Below, one piece after another: positions 24,609 through 33,055 of a stretch of DNA of 64,000 nt. Under the pieces are notes generated by a model, which searched no databases, was not told where the DNA came from, and saw only the letters and a list, made by a program, of their open reading frames with translations. Position 1 is the stretch's first letter. Every line of letters begins with the position of its first letter. Source of the DNA: Paeniglutamicibacter quisquiliarum (GTDB lineage Bacteria; Actinomycetota; Actinomycetes; Actinomycetales; Micrococcaceae); NCBI RefSeq assembly GCF_019084045.1, contig NZ_JAHRED010000011.1, positions 53,473 through 117,472 of the forward strand. The letters run 5' to 3'. The position numbers and the translations under genes were made by a program.

Positions 24609-25535
24609 ATGGGCAGAATGCGGACCACGTTGCTTACCGCCATTGCACCCGCGGTGTGGGGCACGACGTACGTCGTGACGACAGAGCTGCTGCCCCCGGG
24701 GCACCCGCTCTTCGCCTCGCTGGTTCGGGCGTTGCCGGCAGGCGTGCTCGCAATCGTGCTGACCCGCGCCCTTCCCACGGGTGCCTGGTGGTGGAAATCC
24801 GCAGTGCTGGGCGTGCTGAACATCGGCGCCTTCTTCCCGCTGCTGTTTATTGCCGCCTCCCACCTGCCGGGTGGCCTGGCCGCGACCCTCGGTGCCGCGC
24901 AGCCGCTGGTCGTCGCCATCCTCGTCGTGGCCATCCTGCGTGAGCGGTTCTCCGCGTGGCGCCTGACGTGGGGGATCGTTGGAATCGCCGGTGTCGCCCT
25001 GGTGGTCCTGCGTTCCACCGCCACCCTCGACGGGGCCGGCGTGGCAGCGGGCCTGCTCGGAGCGGTGTCAATGGGCTTCGGCGTCACCCTCTCCAAGAAA
25101 TGGGGCAGGCCCGCGGGAGTGCCCGCCATGGGCGTGGCCGGATGGCAACTTGCCGCCGGAGGGTTGTTCCTCCTGCCGGTCACGCTGCTCTTCGAGGGGA
25201 TGCCCGCGAGCATCGACGGCAGCGCGCTGGCCGGCTACCTCTGGCTGGGCCTCGTCGGCGGGCTGCTCACGTACACGCTGTGGTTCAGCGGCATCGCCCG
25301 GCTGCCTGTCGCCTCGGCCGCCGTGCTGGGACTGCTCTCGCCACTTGTCGCGGCGGGCCTCGGGGCGTGGCTCCTGGGCGAATCCCTCGGCGCAGTCCAG
25401 CTGGTCGGATTTGCCCTTTCGCTGGCGGCAATCGCCGCCGGCCAGGTCGTCCCCGGCGGGAAACCGCCCACGTCCACGAACACCGACGCCAGGCAGCCGG
25501 CGATGGCCGCCGCACAGGGAAAGAGGGCATCATGA
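24609..25535 (+). CDS. EamA family (DMT superfamily) exporter
   Basis: A 308-residue protein with ten transmembrane helices in two EamA repeats (about 5-135 and 145-285). The first contains W-G-T-T-Y-V-V-T-T-E-L-L-P-P-G-H-P-L, the usual first-helix signature. Relatives export amino acids, nucleosides or drugs. An AAGGAG ribosome binding site precedes the ATG. The gene starts the operon whose second member overlaps its stop by ATGA. Control by the divergent MarR protein is likely. Confidence 0.87.
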   Translation: MGRMRTTLLTAIAPAVWGTTYVVTTELLPPGHPLFASLVRALPAGVLAIVLTRALPTGAWWWKSAVLGVLNIGAFFPLLFIAASHLPGGLAATLGAAQPLVVAILVVAILRERFSAWRLTWGIVGIAGVALVVLRSTATLDGAGVAAGLLGAVSMGFGVTLSKKWGRPAGVPAMGVAGWQLAAGGLFLLPVTLLFEGMPASIDGSALAGYLWLGLVGGLLTYTLWFSGIARLPVASAAVLGLLSPLVAAGLGAWLLGESLGAVQLVGFALSLAAIAAGQVVPGGKPPTSTNTDARQPAMAAAQGKRAS

Positions 25536-26167
25536 GGATCGCCGTTATCGGGGCCACGGGAATGGCAGGCTCCCGCATCGCAGCAGAGGCGGTCCGCAGG
25601 GGCCACGCCGTCTCCGGCTTCTCGCGATCTATAGGCAGCGACGAACGGGACCGCGGGGAATTCGCCGTGTTCACCGCCGATGCGGCCGACGCGCAGGCCA
25701 TGGGACGCATCGCTGCAGGGCACGACGTGATCGTGCTGGCCACCAGGCCTGCCCCCGGCGCGGACGACGATGTCTGCTCCCCGGTGGCCGCGGTGCTGGG
25801 CACGGCGCTGGAGTTCGGACGGCGCGTCATCGTGATCGGCGGCGCCGGCCCGCTCCGGGGACCAAACTCGGACCAACGCGTCATCGACGATCCGCGCTTC
25901 GTCCCCCCGGAATGGCGTTCCATCGCACAGCTCAGCGTCGACCAGTTCAACGCCTGCGCCACGCATCCCGCGGACTGGACCTATCTGAGCCCGCCGGCCC
26001 TGTTCGGACCCGGCACCCGGACGGGGACCTACCGGCGGGGAGGAAACCGGATCCTCATCGACCCACGCGGAGAATCACTGATATCTGCCGAAGACCTTGC
26101 CGTTGCCGCACTGGACGAGATCGAGGAACCCGAACCCGGGGTGCGCCACTTCACGGTTGCGTACTAG
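25532..26167 (+). CDS. NAD(P)-binding Rossmann protein (NmrA/flavin reductase-like)
   Basis: A 211-residue atypical short-chain dehydrogenase. The nucleotide-binding motif is I-G-A-T-G-M-A-G-S-R near residue 6, followed by S-R at the end of strand 2, which often favours NADPH. Similar proteins are annotated as NADH-flavin reductases or quinone reductases; the usual Y-x-x-x-K pair is absent. The ATG overlaps the exporter stop (ATGA), so both proteins are produced together under the MarR regulator, perhaps as a response to an electrophilic compound. Confidence 0.78.
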   Translation: MRIAVIGATGMAGSRIAAEAVRRGHAVSGFSRSIGSDERDRGEFAVFTADAADAQAMGRIAAGHDVIVLATRPAPGADDDVCSPVAAVLGTALEFGRRVIVIGGAGPLRGPNSDQRVIDDPRFVPPEWRSIAQLSVDQFNACATHPADWTYLSPPALFGPGTRTGTYRRGGNRILIDPRGESLISAEDLAVAALDEIEEPEPGVRHFTVAY

Positions 26168-26307
26168 GGATGCGGTGCCCGCCGCCGCGTCTCCGGGGTC
26201 CAACGGGCTGTAGCTGAGGCCGCCGACGTGACCACGTGCATGGGGGCGCCCGCCACTTTCAGGATAGGGCAGCCAGGGGGTCTTGCCGCAAGACCCGTGC
26301 CGTGCCA

Positions 26308-26336
26308 TACACTGCTCGGGTGTTCCCCTAGGGGAA
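26308..26336 (+). promoter_or_regulatory. Promoter and palindrome before the monooxygenase gene
   Basis: TACACT (26308-26313) fits a -10 element and is followed by the perfect 14-base palindrome TTCCCCTAGGGGAA (26323-26336), which would cover the first transcribed bases. This is a plausible operator for an unknown repressor. Confidence 0.4.
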
Positions 26337-26358
26337 GCATCAGGGAAATGAGGACGGG

Positions 26359-27822
26359 ATGCCGGATGTGATTGTGGTGGGCAGCGGACCTGCGGGAATG
26401 ATGCTCGCCGGTGAGTTGGCGCTGGCTGGCATTGAGGTGGCGGTCGTGGAGCGGCGACCCCCGGGGGCCCTGGCCGAATCCCGTGCCGGCGGCTTCCACT
26501 GCCGCACGATCGAGGTCCTCGACCAGCGGGGGATAGCCGACCGATTCCTGGCGGAGGGGACCACGGTGCAGACGGCACGGTTCGGCCGCACACTCCTGGA
26601 CATCAGTGACTTTCCGACGCGGCACCCGTACGGCCTTGGCCTGTGGCAGAGCCGCATTCAACCGATCCTCGAGGACTGGATCGGCCAGCTCGGGGTGCCC
26701 GTCCATCACGGTCGCGAGGTCGTCGGAATCAGCCAGGATGAATCCGGCGTGGATGTCGAGCTCGCCGATGGCGGGAATCTCCGGTCGAGGTACCTGATCG
26801 GAGCCGACGGCGGCCGCAGCCTGGTCCGCAAGAGCGCGGGTATCGACTTCCCCGGCTGGGATGCAACCCGCAGCAACTTGATCGCCGAGGTGGAGGCAAC
26901 GGAGGAACCTCCCTCCGGAACGCACCTGGACGAGTCGGGGGTCCACGGCTTCTCCCTGCTGGGCGACGGGCGCACCTATCGTGTCATCACGACGGAGCGG
27001 CAACTCGGCTCGCGGGAGGAACCCGGGCTGGGCGACCTGAGCGATTCCCTGACCGCGGCTTACGGAACGGACTTCGGGGTGCACTCGCCGACCTCGATCT
27101 CCAGGTTCACCGACGCCACCCGGCAGGCGGCGACCTACCGCAAGGGCCGGGTGCTGCTGGTCGGGGACGCCGCGCACATCCACTATCCCGCCGGCGGCCA
27201 GGGAATCGGCCTGGGCCTGCAGGACGCCGTCAACCTTGGATGGAAGCTTGCCCAGGTGGTCAAGGGCATCTCGCCGGAGTCTTTGCTGGATACGTACCAC
27301 TCGGAGCGGCACCCGGTCGGCGCCCGCGCGCTCCAGCATTCGATGGCGCAAACGGCCCTGCAGCGCAATGACCCGCGGACCGCGGCGCTCGCCGAAACCG
27401 TGGATGAATTGATGTCCATGGACGGGCCCCGCCGGCACGTCGCCGCGCTGATCCATGGCCTGGACATCGCCTACGATCTGGGGGAGGGGCACCCGCTGCT
27501 CGGGCGCCGCATGCCGGACCTGGACCTTGAGACAAATGACGGACCGACCCGGGTGTTCACGCTGCTGAACGACGCCAAGCCGGTGCTGCTGAACCTCGCC
27601 GGTCCGGGCAACCTCGGGATCGCACCCTGGGCGGAGCGAATCCGTCGGGTCGACGCCCGGTACTCCGGCGCATGGAGCCTGCCACTCCTCGGCGAGGTGA
27701 CACCTCCCGCCGCGGTGCTGATCCGCCCGGACGGCTATGTTGCCTGGGTGGGCCAGGGCTCCGCTCAAGGCTTGGAGGAAGCGCTCACCCGCTGGTTCGG
27801 CCCCAGGTTGCCCGGCCATTAG
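26359..27822 (+). CDS. FAD-dependent aromatic monooxygenase
   Basis: A 487-residue class A flavoprotein hydroxylase. Motifs in order: dinucleotide fold V-V-G-S-G-P-A-G-M-M-L-A at 6-17, the D-G motif I-G-A-D-G-G-R-S-L-V-R near 151, and the G-D motif L-L-V-G-D-A-A-H-I-H-Y-P-A-G-G-Q-G near 270. The C-terminal thioredoxin-like domain (about 385-487) ends in R-P-D-G-Y-V-A-W, as in phenol and polyketide hydroxylases. Reaction: NAD(P)H and O2 dependent hydroxylation of an aromatic substrate. It has no pathway neighbours, so the substrate is unknown. Its last 38 bases overlap the opposing WYL gene. Confidence 0.88.
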   Translation: MPDVIVVGSGPAGMMLAGELALAGIEVAVVERRPPGALAESRAGGFHCRTIEVLDQRGIADRFLAEGTTVQTARFGRTLLDISDFPTRHPYGLGLWQSRIQPILEDWIGQLGVPVHHGREVVGISQDESGVDVELADGGNLRSRYLIGADGGRSLVRKSAGIDFPGWDATRSNLIAEVEATEEPPSGTHLDESGVHGFSLLGDGRTYRVITTERQLGSREEPGLGDLSDSLTAAYGTDFGVHSPTSISRFTDATRQAATYRKGRVLLVGDAAHIHYPAGGQGIGLGLQDAVNLGWKLAQVVKGISPESLLDTYHSERHPVGARALQHSMAQTALQRNDPRTAALAETVDELMSMDGPRRHVAALIHGLDIAYDLGEGHPLLGRRMPDLDLETNDGPTRVFTLLNDAKPVLLNLAGPGNLGIAPWAERIRRVDARYSGAWSLPLLGEVTPPAAVLIRPDGYVAWVGQGSAQGLEEALTRWFGPRLPGH

Positions 27823-28570
27823 CGACAGTTTGGTCGCCAGTGAAATTGACCGAACTCGTTACTTCAGTGATTTCCGCGCCCCGACCGTGCACCGGCCTGG
27901 CGTTCGCCGGGGGTACCCCAACCTCGTGGATAGTGTGGCCACTACAGACCGTCCTCGTTACGTTGGCACGCTCGATGCGCGACACGGTAAACCATCGCAT
28001 GGCGTTACGCAGTCGGCACCACCCAACCAAATACCACTGGCCGTTCGTGGAGGCGAACAGCACAGGTTCGACGTCGCGGGTGGTCGTGGTGCCGTCTCTC
28101 GAAGTGTAGCGAATACGGACTACTAACTGCTCGACCATCGCCACTTCCAGTGCCGACCTGTTGGCGCGGGAAGTGGAGGGAAGCTCGTTGACCCATACTC
28201 GGTGGGCCAACGCGTCGGCTCTTGCTCGGGTTCTGGGGTCAAGGACGTCCAGTATCTTTTGGATGCCGGCTGCTGCCAGATCGGAGTAGGGGGCATCGGG
28301 TGCAGCGGACACGGCCGCCATGAGCGCCACAGCCTGTGCGGGGGACAGGCTGACAGGGGGCAGGGACGCGCCAACCGCCAATCCGTAGCCACCGCCCGGA
28401 CCTGGGCGCGACCATAAAGGCGTGCCACTTTTCTCTAACGCATCAAGGTCTCTTTTGACCGTGCGCACGGATACTTCGAACTCTCTCGCCAACCGTTCGG
28501 CGGAAATCCCGCGCGCGCCGCTGCGGCGCAGCATCTCGTTCAGCGCATGGAGCCGTTCGGTTCGTTTCAC
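27785..28570 (-). CDS. YafY-type regulator (HTH and WYL domains)
   Basis: A 261-residue transcription factor. The N-terminal HTH is R-T-E-R-L-H-A-L-N-E-M-L-R-R then L-A-R-E-F-E-V-S-V-R-T-V-K-R-D-L-D-A-L (about 24-42). The WYL domain follows (about 130-230) with V-E-P-V-L-F-A-S, W-Y-L-V-G-W-C-R and F-T-V-S-R-I. Such domains sense ligands or nucleic acid. It is divergent from the hydrolase at 28644, its likely target, and its 3' end runs into the monooxygenase gene. Confidence 0.88.
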   Translation of the reverse strand: MKRTERLHALNEMLRRSGARGISAERLAREFEVSVRTVKRDLDALEKSGTPLWSRPGPGGGYGLAVGASLPPVSLSPAQAVALMAAVSAAPDAPYSDLAAAGIQKILDVLDPRTRARADALAHRVWVNELPSTSRANRSALEVAMVEQLVVRIRYTSRDGTTTTRDVEPVLFASTNGQWYLVGWCRLRNAMRWFTVSRIERANVTRTVCSGHTIHEVGVPPANARPVHGRGAEITEVTSSVNFTGDQTVANGRATWGRTSG

Positions 28571-28643
28571 AGTTCAGGCTCCGACAAATTCATGACATAA
28601 ATAGTGACACACTCTTGTCCGTCGGGCCTGCGAGAGTAGTGAC

Positions 28644-29375
28644 ATGACAACTGCTACGAACGGTCCGACCATCATTCTCATCGCCGGCCACTGGCTGGGC
28701 GCGTGGGCGTGGGATGAAGTCCTTGAACACCTAAAAACCAAAGGCACTCGTGCAATCGCGATGACGCTGCCGGGTCTTGATGGGAATGATCCTGAACGTG
28801 CTGCGAAGACTCTCAATGACCAGGCAGACGCAATCCTAGGCGTCATTTCTCAACACGGAAATCAGCCAGCAATTCTCGTTGCCCACAGTGGGGCCAACGC
28901 CCCCGTCAGCCTCGTCCTTGACAGACACCCGGACCTTGTCCGCCGAGTGGTATGGGTCGACTCCGGCCCTGTGGCGGCGGGCAGTGTCTTCGCACCCGAT
29001 TTTCCGGATGACGCACATGAGTTGCCACTGCCGTCGTTCGATGTACTCGCGCAGCAGGCGAGCCTTGAAGGCCTGAGTGAGGAGGTCCTCGAGCGATTCC
29101 AGGCACTGGCCGTCCCTGAGCCCGGTCCAGTGCTTCGTCAGCCCGTCGAACTCACGAACGAGGCCCGCCGCAACGTCCCGACTGTCCTGGTGTGCTGCTC
29201 AATCTCGAGTGAACAGGTGATGGAGCTGGTCCGAGCAGGCCATCCCATGTTTGCCGAAGTCGCCAACCTTGAACACCTCAACGTCATTGACCTGCCCACA
29301 GGGCACTGGCCCATGTGGAGCCGCCCCCGTGACCTCGCCGAGCTCATTGACTCGGCGACATCACTAGACAGCTAA
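28644..29375 (+). CDS. Alpha/beta hydrolase
   Basis: A 243-residue alpha/beta hydrolase. The oxyanion motif is L-I-A-G-H-W-L-G-A-W-A-W, the nucleophile elbow V-A-H-S-G-A-N, and the catalytic His lies in L-P-T-G-H-W-P-M-W near the end. The acidic residue cannot be placed with certainty. The divergent YafY-type regulator suggests an inducible activity. The copies of TAGTGACA at about 28602 and 28637 form a direct repeat in the shared gap and may be regulator sites. Confidence 0.8.
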   Translation: MTTATNGPTIILIAGHWLGAWAWDEVLEHLKTKGTRAIAMTLPGLDGNDPERAAKTLNDQADAILGVISQHGNQPAILVAHSGANAPVSLVLDRHPDLVRRVVWVDSGPVAAGSVFAPDFPDDAHELPLPSFDVLAQQASLEGLSEEVLERFQALAVPEPGPVLRQPVELTNEARRNVPTVLVCCSISSEQVMELVRAGHPMFAEVANLEHLNVIDLPTGHWPMWSRPRDLAELIDSATSLDS

Positions 29376-29726
29376 ACAGCAAGTAGAGGGAGAGAGGCGG
29401 CCTAGTGCAAAAGGCCTACAAAGCGACAGCAGCGGACGCCGGCCTTCGATTCGAGGGCGTGCAGCGGGCCGGCAAGTCCAAGGATGGCCGGATCGCCCCT
29501 TCCCGGGGTGACCCGCACACGAGGTCGAAGGTGCCCGCCGCCATGACGTCTCCGGCAAGGGTTGTGCGGGTATCGACAGGAAGTTGTTGCTAGTGTCGTT
29601 GATGGGAAACACTCGGTCGCGGTGGAATCCGTATCCGGTGCCGATCCACCGGATCCGAGGCGTTTTTCCGTACGGCGGGACGATAGGCGTTGCCGGCAAG
29701 AATCTGTGGATGGCGGGCGACGAGTG
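29376..29726. other. Intergenic region without a supported gene
   Basis: Contains only short frames without ribosome binding sites. TAGTGT at 29591-29596 may be the -10 element of the lipoprotein gene, which would give a leader of about 125 bases. No strong terminator hairpin is seen after the hydrolase. Confidence 0.4.
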
Positions 29727-31268
29727 ATGAAAAAAATGATGAATTGGCACAAGGGACGCCTCGCGGCGGCCGCTTCCGGGCTGGCTTTCCTCTTGGTCGC
29801 AACCGGGTGCACCGCGGCCGACCAGGCCGACGGAATCAACAAATCCGGTGCCCAGGCACAGGAGAACCAGAACCGCGTGGTACTGGCCCAACCCGAGTCG
29901 GGCATTGGCCGAATCGGCGGCGGCTCCGAGGAGATGGCGTTGGAGTCCAGCCGGGCGTTCTTCGAAAAGGCCCCGGCCGTCGTCGTGCTGGGCGACGGCG
30001 GAGAGCAATCGGCGGCCATCGGGCAGGCCCGGGAACTCGGCCTCCCGCTCCTCGTGGCACCCGAGGATGCGTCTCAGCAGGATGGCTTCACGGCCGAGCT
30101 GGAGCGGTTGGGGGCACGTACCCTCATCACCCACGGAGCCGTGCCCGAATCGCAGGCTGGAAGCCTGGACGTCGTCGACGGGTCCACCCCCGATTCCGAC
30201 CTGCCCGACATCGACCCGGCCGAAGGCTCCGCGGATTCCGGCTTCGCGGTCGTCGTTCGCTCGGGTGACAAGGAAGCGGAGGCATCGGGTCCAGCACTGG
30301 CCACGGCCCAGGCCGCAGGGGCGGAAATCCACACCATGGAATCGGCCGACCCGCGGGCCGCGACGAACCAGAAGTTCTTCCAGGACCACGCCGACGCGAA
30401 CCTGTACGCGATCGGAAACGGGTTTGGCAATGCCACGGATTTCGCCGCGATGGCGGAAACGGCGGCCGGCGGACAGCAGCTTCCCGGCGGCGGGCAGATC
30501 GTGTTCCCGGACCGGCGCATGGTCGCCCTGTACGGCACGCCCGGGACGTCTTCGCTGGGTTTGCTGGGCGAACAGGACGTCGAGGGGGCCATCAAGCGCG
30601 CCAAGAAGTATGCCGCGGACTACCAGGCACACAGCAAGGAGAAGGTGCAGCCGGCCTTCGAGATCATCGCGACTGTCGCTTCGGCGTCCGCCGGCAAGGA
30701 CGGGAAGTACTCCAGCTACGTTCCCGTGGAGCGACTTGAATCATGGGTGAAGGCGGCCCAGGAGGCAGGGGTCTACGTGGTGCTCGACCTGCAGCCGGGT
30801 CGCAACGACTTCCTGACCCAGGCCAAGCACTACGAGAAGTTGCTGGCTTACCCGAACGTCGGCATCGCCTATGACCCCGAGTGGAGGCTCAAGCCCGGCC
30901 AGCGACACATGGCCCAGATCGGTTCCGTGGATGCCGCCGAACTCAACCGCGCCAACGCGTGGTTGGCCGAGCTGACGCGCAAGCACCGTCTTCCGCAGAA
31001 GGTTGTGATCCTGCACCAGTTCACGCAGAGCATGATCCGCAACCGTTCCGCGCTGGACACCTCGCACCCCGAGCTGGCGATACTCGTGCATGCCGACGGC
31101 AACGGGACGCCCGGGATGAAGATGGCGACGTGGAACAACCTGCGCCGCGACCTGCCCGGCGGGATCAGGATGGCGTGGAAGAACTTCATCGACGAGGATT
31201 CCCCGACGTTCACACCCAAGCAGACCTTCGACGTCGACCCGAAGCCGTGGTTCGTCTCCTACCAGTAG
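29727..31268 (+). CDS. Exported lipoprotein of unknown function
   Basis: A 513-residue lipoprotein: signal peptide with lipobox V-A-T-G-C (Cys28). The N-terminal half (about 40-300) alternates V-V-V-L-G-D-G and similar strands, V-A-P-E-D, and a conserved-looking R-T-L-I-T-H-G, reminiscent of cell-wall-binding repeat 2 (CWB2) proteins. The C-terminal half (about 330-505) reads like a TIM-barrel: F-E-I-I-A-T-V-A-S-A, V-V-L-D-L-Q-P-G-R, V-G-I-A-Y-D-P-E-W-R, K-V-V-I-L-H-Q-F-T, L-A-I-L-V-H-A-D-G-N-G. That suggests a surface-attached enzyme, perhaps glycosidase-like, but no catalytic pair is proven. Start chosen for the signal peptide. Confidence 0.65.
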   Translation: MKKMMNWHKGRLAAAASGLAFLLVATGCTAADQADGINKSGAQAQENQNRVVLAQPESGIGRIGGGSEEMALESSRAFFEKAPAVVVLGDGGEQSAAIGQARELGLPLLVAPEDASQQDGFTAELERLGARTLITHGAVPESQAGSLDVVDGSTPDSDLPDIDPAEGSADSGFAVVVRSGDKEAEASGPALATAQAAGAEIHTMESADPRAATNQKFFQDHADANLYAIGNGFGNATDFAAMAETAAGGQQLPGGGQIVFPDRRMVALYGTPGTSSLGLLGEQDVEGAIKRAKKYAADYQAHSKEKVQPAFEIIATVASASAGKDGKYSSYVPVERLESWVKAAQEAGVYVVLDLQPGRNDFLTQAKHYEKLLAYPNVGIAYDPEWRLKPGQRHMAQIGSVDAAELNRANAWLAELTRKHRLPQKVVILHQFTQSMIRNRSALDTSHPELAILVHADGNGTPGMKMATWNNLRRDLPGGIRMAWKNFIDEDSPTFTPKQTFDVDPKPWFVSYQ

Positions 31269-31297
31269 TCACTACGGCGCCCGCAAATTTGGGGGTG

Positions 31298-31735
31298 TCA
31301 GTCCTTCTTCAGTTCCTCGGCGAGCATCACGAGGATTCCGCTCGGTCCCCGTAGGTAGGTGAGTTTGTAGATATCGGCGTAGGTCGCCACGCCGCGCAGC
31401 GGGTGGCATCCGTGCTTCGCGGCTATTTCGAGGGCCTTGTCGATGTCGTCCACCGAGAAGGCCACGCGGTGCATGCCGATGTCGTTGGGACGGGTGGGGT
31501 GCGACTCGATGGCCGCCGGATGGATGTATTCGAAGAGCTCGAGCCGCCCCTGGCCATCCGGGGTCTGGAGCATCGCGATGTTGGCGTGGTTTCCGTCGAG
31601 TCCGACGGCGGTGTCTGTCCACTCGCCGCTGACAGTGTCACGGCCGATGACTGTCAGGCCGAGATCCGTGAAAAAGGCGATTGCCTCTTCCAGGTCGCGG
31701 ACGGCGATGCCGACGTTCTCAAGTTTGATGGCCAT
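31298..31735 (-). CDS. VOC family protein (glyoxalase-like)
   Basis: A 145-residue vicinal oxygen chelate protein: I-K-L-E-N-V-G-I-A-V-R-D-L-E-E-A-I-A-F-F at the start, E-L-F-E-Y near 70, M-H-R-V-A-F-S-V-D-D-I-D near 95, and a C-terminal acidic D/E-containing strand. His/Glu pattern fits metal binding as in glyoxalase I or methylmalonyl-CoA epimerase relatives, but the substrate is unknown. TAGCTT (31748-31743) with a seven-base spacer before the ATG suggests a nearly leaderless mRNA. Longer in-frame starts cross this promoter. Confidence 0.82.
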   Translation of the reverse strand: MAIKLENVGIAVRDLEEAIAFFTDLGLTVIGRDTVSGEWTDTAVGLDGNHANIAMLQTPDGQGRLELFEYIHPAAIESHPTRPNDIGMHRVAFSVDDIDKALEIAAKHGCHPLRGVATYADIYKLTYLRGPSGILVMLAEELKKD

Positions 31736-31936
31736 GCGTTGAAAGCTACCAAGGCAGACCGAGTTGTGCCAGTGGTGAGGCACCACGCATTCCCGCAACA
31801 GGGTTATTGTCCAGGCTACGGAACCATCCCGTGGCGTGGCCCGCGTTTGTCGTTGTGCTCGTTCCGAAATATAGACCCGGAACGGGTCCCGCAACGATGC
31901 GCCAGGGGTCACTCCCCGGCGGGTAAGATTCGCATG

Positions 31937-31960
31937 ATGAAGGACTTGGAAAAGAATTGA
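31937..31960 (+). other. Seven-codon upstream ORF before the methyltransferase
   Basis: TAAGAT (31924-31929) is followed by ATG ATG at 31934-31939, opening the frame M-K-D-L-E-K-N and stop. Its TGA (31958-31960) overlaps the TTG at 31957 that starts the methyltransferase frame. A short leaderless ORF could hand ribosomes to the weak TTG start. Confidence 0.35.
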
Positions 31961-32673
31961 ACGAGGGCATGCCCCAAACGTCCCCACTGGATTCCCGGCT
32001 GGCTGCCTTGCACGACACGTTTCTGTCCGAGCGTCCGCCGGGTGCCGACGAAGATGTGCACATGCTCCCGGCCATCGTGGATCACGTCATTGAACGGTGC
32101 AGCAAGCCCGGCGACATGGTGTTCGACCCCTTCGCAGGGTTTGGCACCACCATCGAGCGGGCCGTCGCGCTGGGGCGGAAGGCCCTTGGCATTGAGCTGC
32201 TCCCCGAGCGCGTGGACTACCTGCGGGAACGGGTGCCCGGCGCGCGCATTGTCGAGGGCGACGCACGGGAGCTATTAAGGATCATCCGCCGCATCGAACC
32301 GCCCCAACCCGAGGCGGGCATTGACCTGATTCTCACCTCCCCGCCGTACATGACCGCGGAAAACCACGAGGCCGACCCGCTGACCGCCTATGAGGAGGAC
32401 AACGGGGACTACGGCCGCTACCTGGACGAGCTCGGCCTCGTCGCCGCGCAGTGCGCGCGTGCGGTTGTGCCCGGCGGCTTCGTGGTGTGGAACCTGGCCG
32501 ACATCCACCACATGGGCCTCACCACGCACCTGATCCGCGACTGTGCGCGCGTGCTCGAGCAGCACCTCACCTACGTGGGCGTCACCGAGATCGTGTGGGA
32601 TCGCTACCCCCACGATCTGGTGTCCGATGCGTTGCTCGTGTTCCGGCGGACTCCTCTCGCGCCGCGCAAATAG
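31957..32673 (+). CDS. Solitary DNA methyltransferase (N4-cytosine/N6-adenine type)
   Basis: A 238-residue S-adenosylmethionine-dependent amino-methyltransferase. Motif I is D-P-F-A-G-F-G-T-T (57-65), motif II L-G-I-E-L, and the catalytic motif IV is T-S-P-P-Y (127-131), the form common in N4-cytosine and some N6-adenine enzymes; the order IV after I is of the beta-like type. No restriction endonuclease gene is adjacent. It is short for a sequence-specific methylase, with little room for a target recognition domain, so an RNA-type (TRM11-like) activity cannot be excluded. Start TTG 31957; ATG 31969 is the alternative. Confidence 0.78.
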   Translation: MNEGMPQTSPLDSRLAALHDTFLSERPPGADEDVHMLPAIVDHVIERCSKPGDMVFDPFAGFGTTIERAVALGRKALGIELLPERVDYLRERVPGARIVEGDARELLRIIRRIEPPQPEAGIDLILTSPPYMTAENHEADPLTAYEEDNGDYGRYLDELGLVAAQCARAVVPGGFVVWNLADIHHMGLTTHLIRDCARVLEQHLTYVGVTEIVWDRYPHDLVSDALLVFRRTPLAPRK

Positions 32674-32821
32674 TCCACCCTCCCGGAAGCGGGTGCCGAG
32701 CGACATTTGGTGGCCAATTCAAGGCGGTACCTGAATGTAGCTGATCCGAGGGAGGTGTCCTTGGCGAACACGTAGTGGATCAGGATTTCAGGGGTCCGAC
32801 CCGGCCGGCGTGGATTGCGGG

Positions 32822-32827
32822 TAGGCT
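32822..32827 (+). promoter_or_regulatory. -10 element for the small membrane protein gene
   Basis: TAGGCT, giving a leader of about 33 bases with a GGAGG ribosome binding site before the ATG at 32867. Confidence 0.45.
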
Positions 32828-32866
32828 CAAGGGCCAACACCGATCCAAGGCGACGGAGGTGTCGTA

Positions 32867-33055
32867 ATGACGAAAATCTTCCAGAGTGCTCCGCTGATCC
32901 TCGTGGTGGTCGTCTTGGTTGTATTCGCCTTTACCCAGTGGCTTCCCCTGCTCCTGGTTCTTCCTGCTGGTGCCGGGATGATGCTGGCCGGCAAACAGGG
33001 ATTCACGACGAATCTACATCAGAAGCCCAAAGAGCATGAACCTCCGTATGAGTGA
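32867..33055 (+). CDS. Small membrane protein
   Basis: A 62-residue protein with one or two closely spaced hydrophobic segments (about 9-23 and 26-42: P-L-I-L-V-V-V-V-L-V-V-F, L-P-L-L-L-V-L-P-A-G-A-G) and a basic/polar C-terminal tail. The promoter TAGGCT and a clear GGAGG site before the ATG support a real gene. No family is recognised. Confidence 0.65.
   Translation: MTKIFQSAPLILVVVVLVVFAFTQWLPLLLVLPAGAGMMLAGKQGFTTNLHQKPKEHEPPYE

Noticed and set aside
29405..29593. 62-residue frame between the hydrolase and the lipoprotein
   Set aside because: No ribosome binding site, no domain-like pattern, composition of random sequence.
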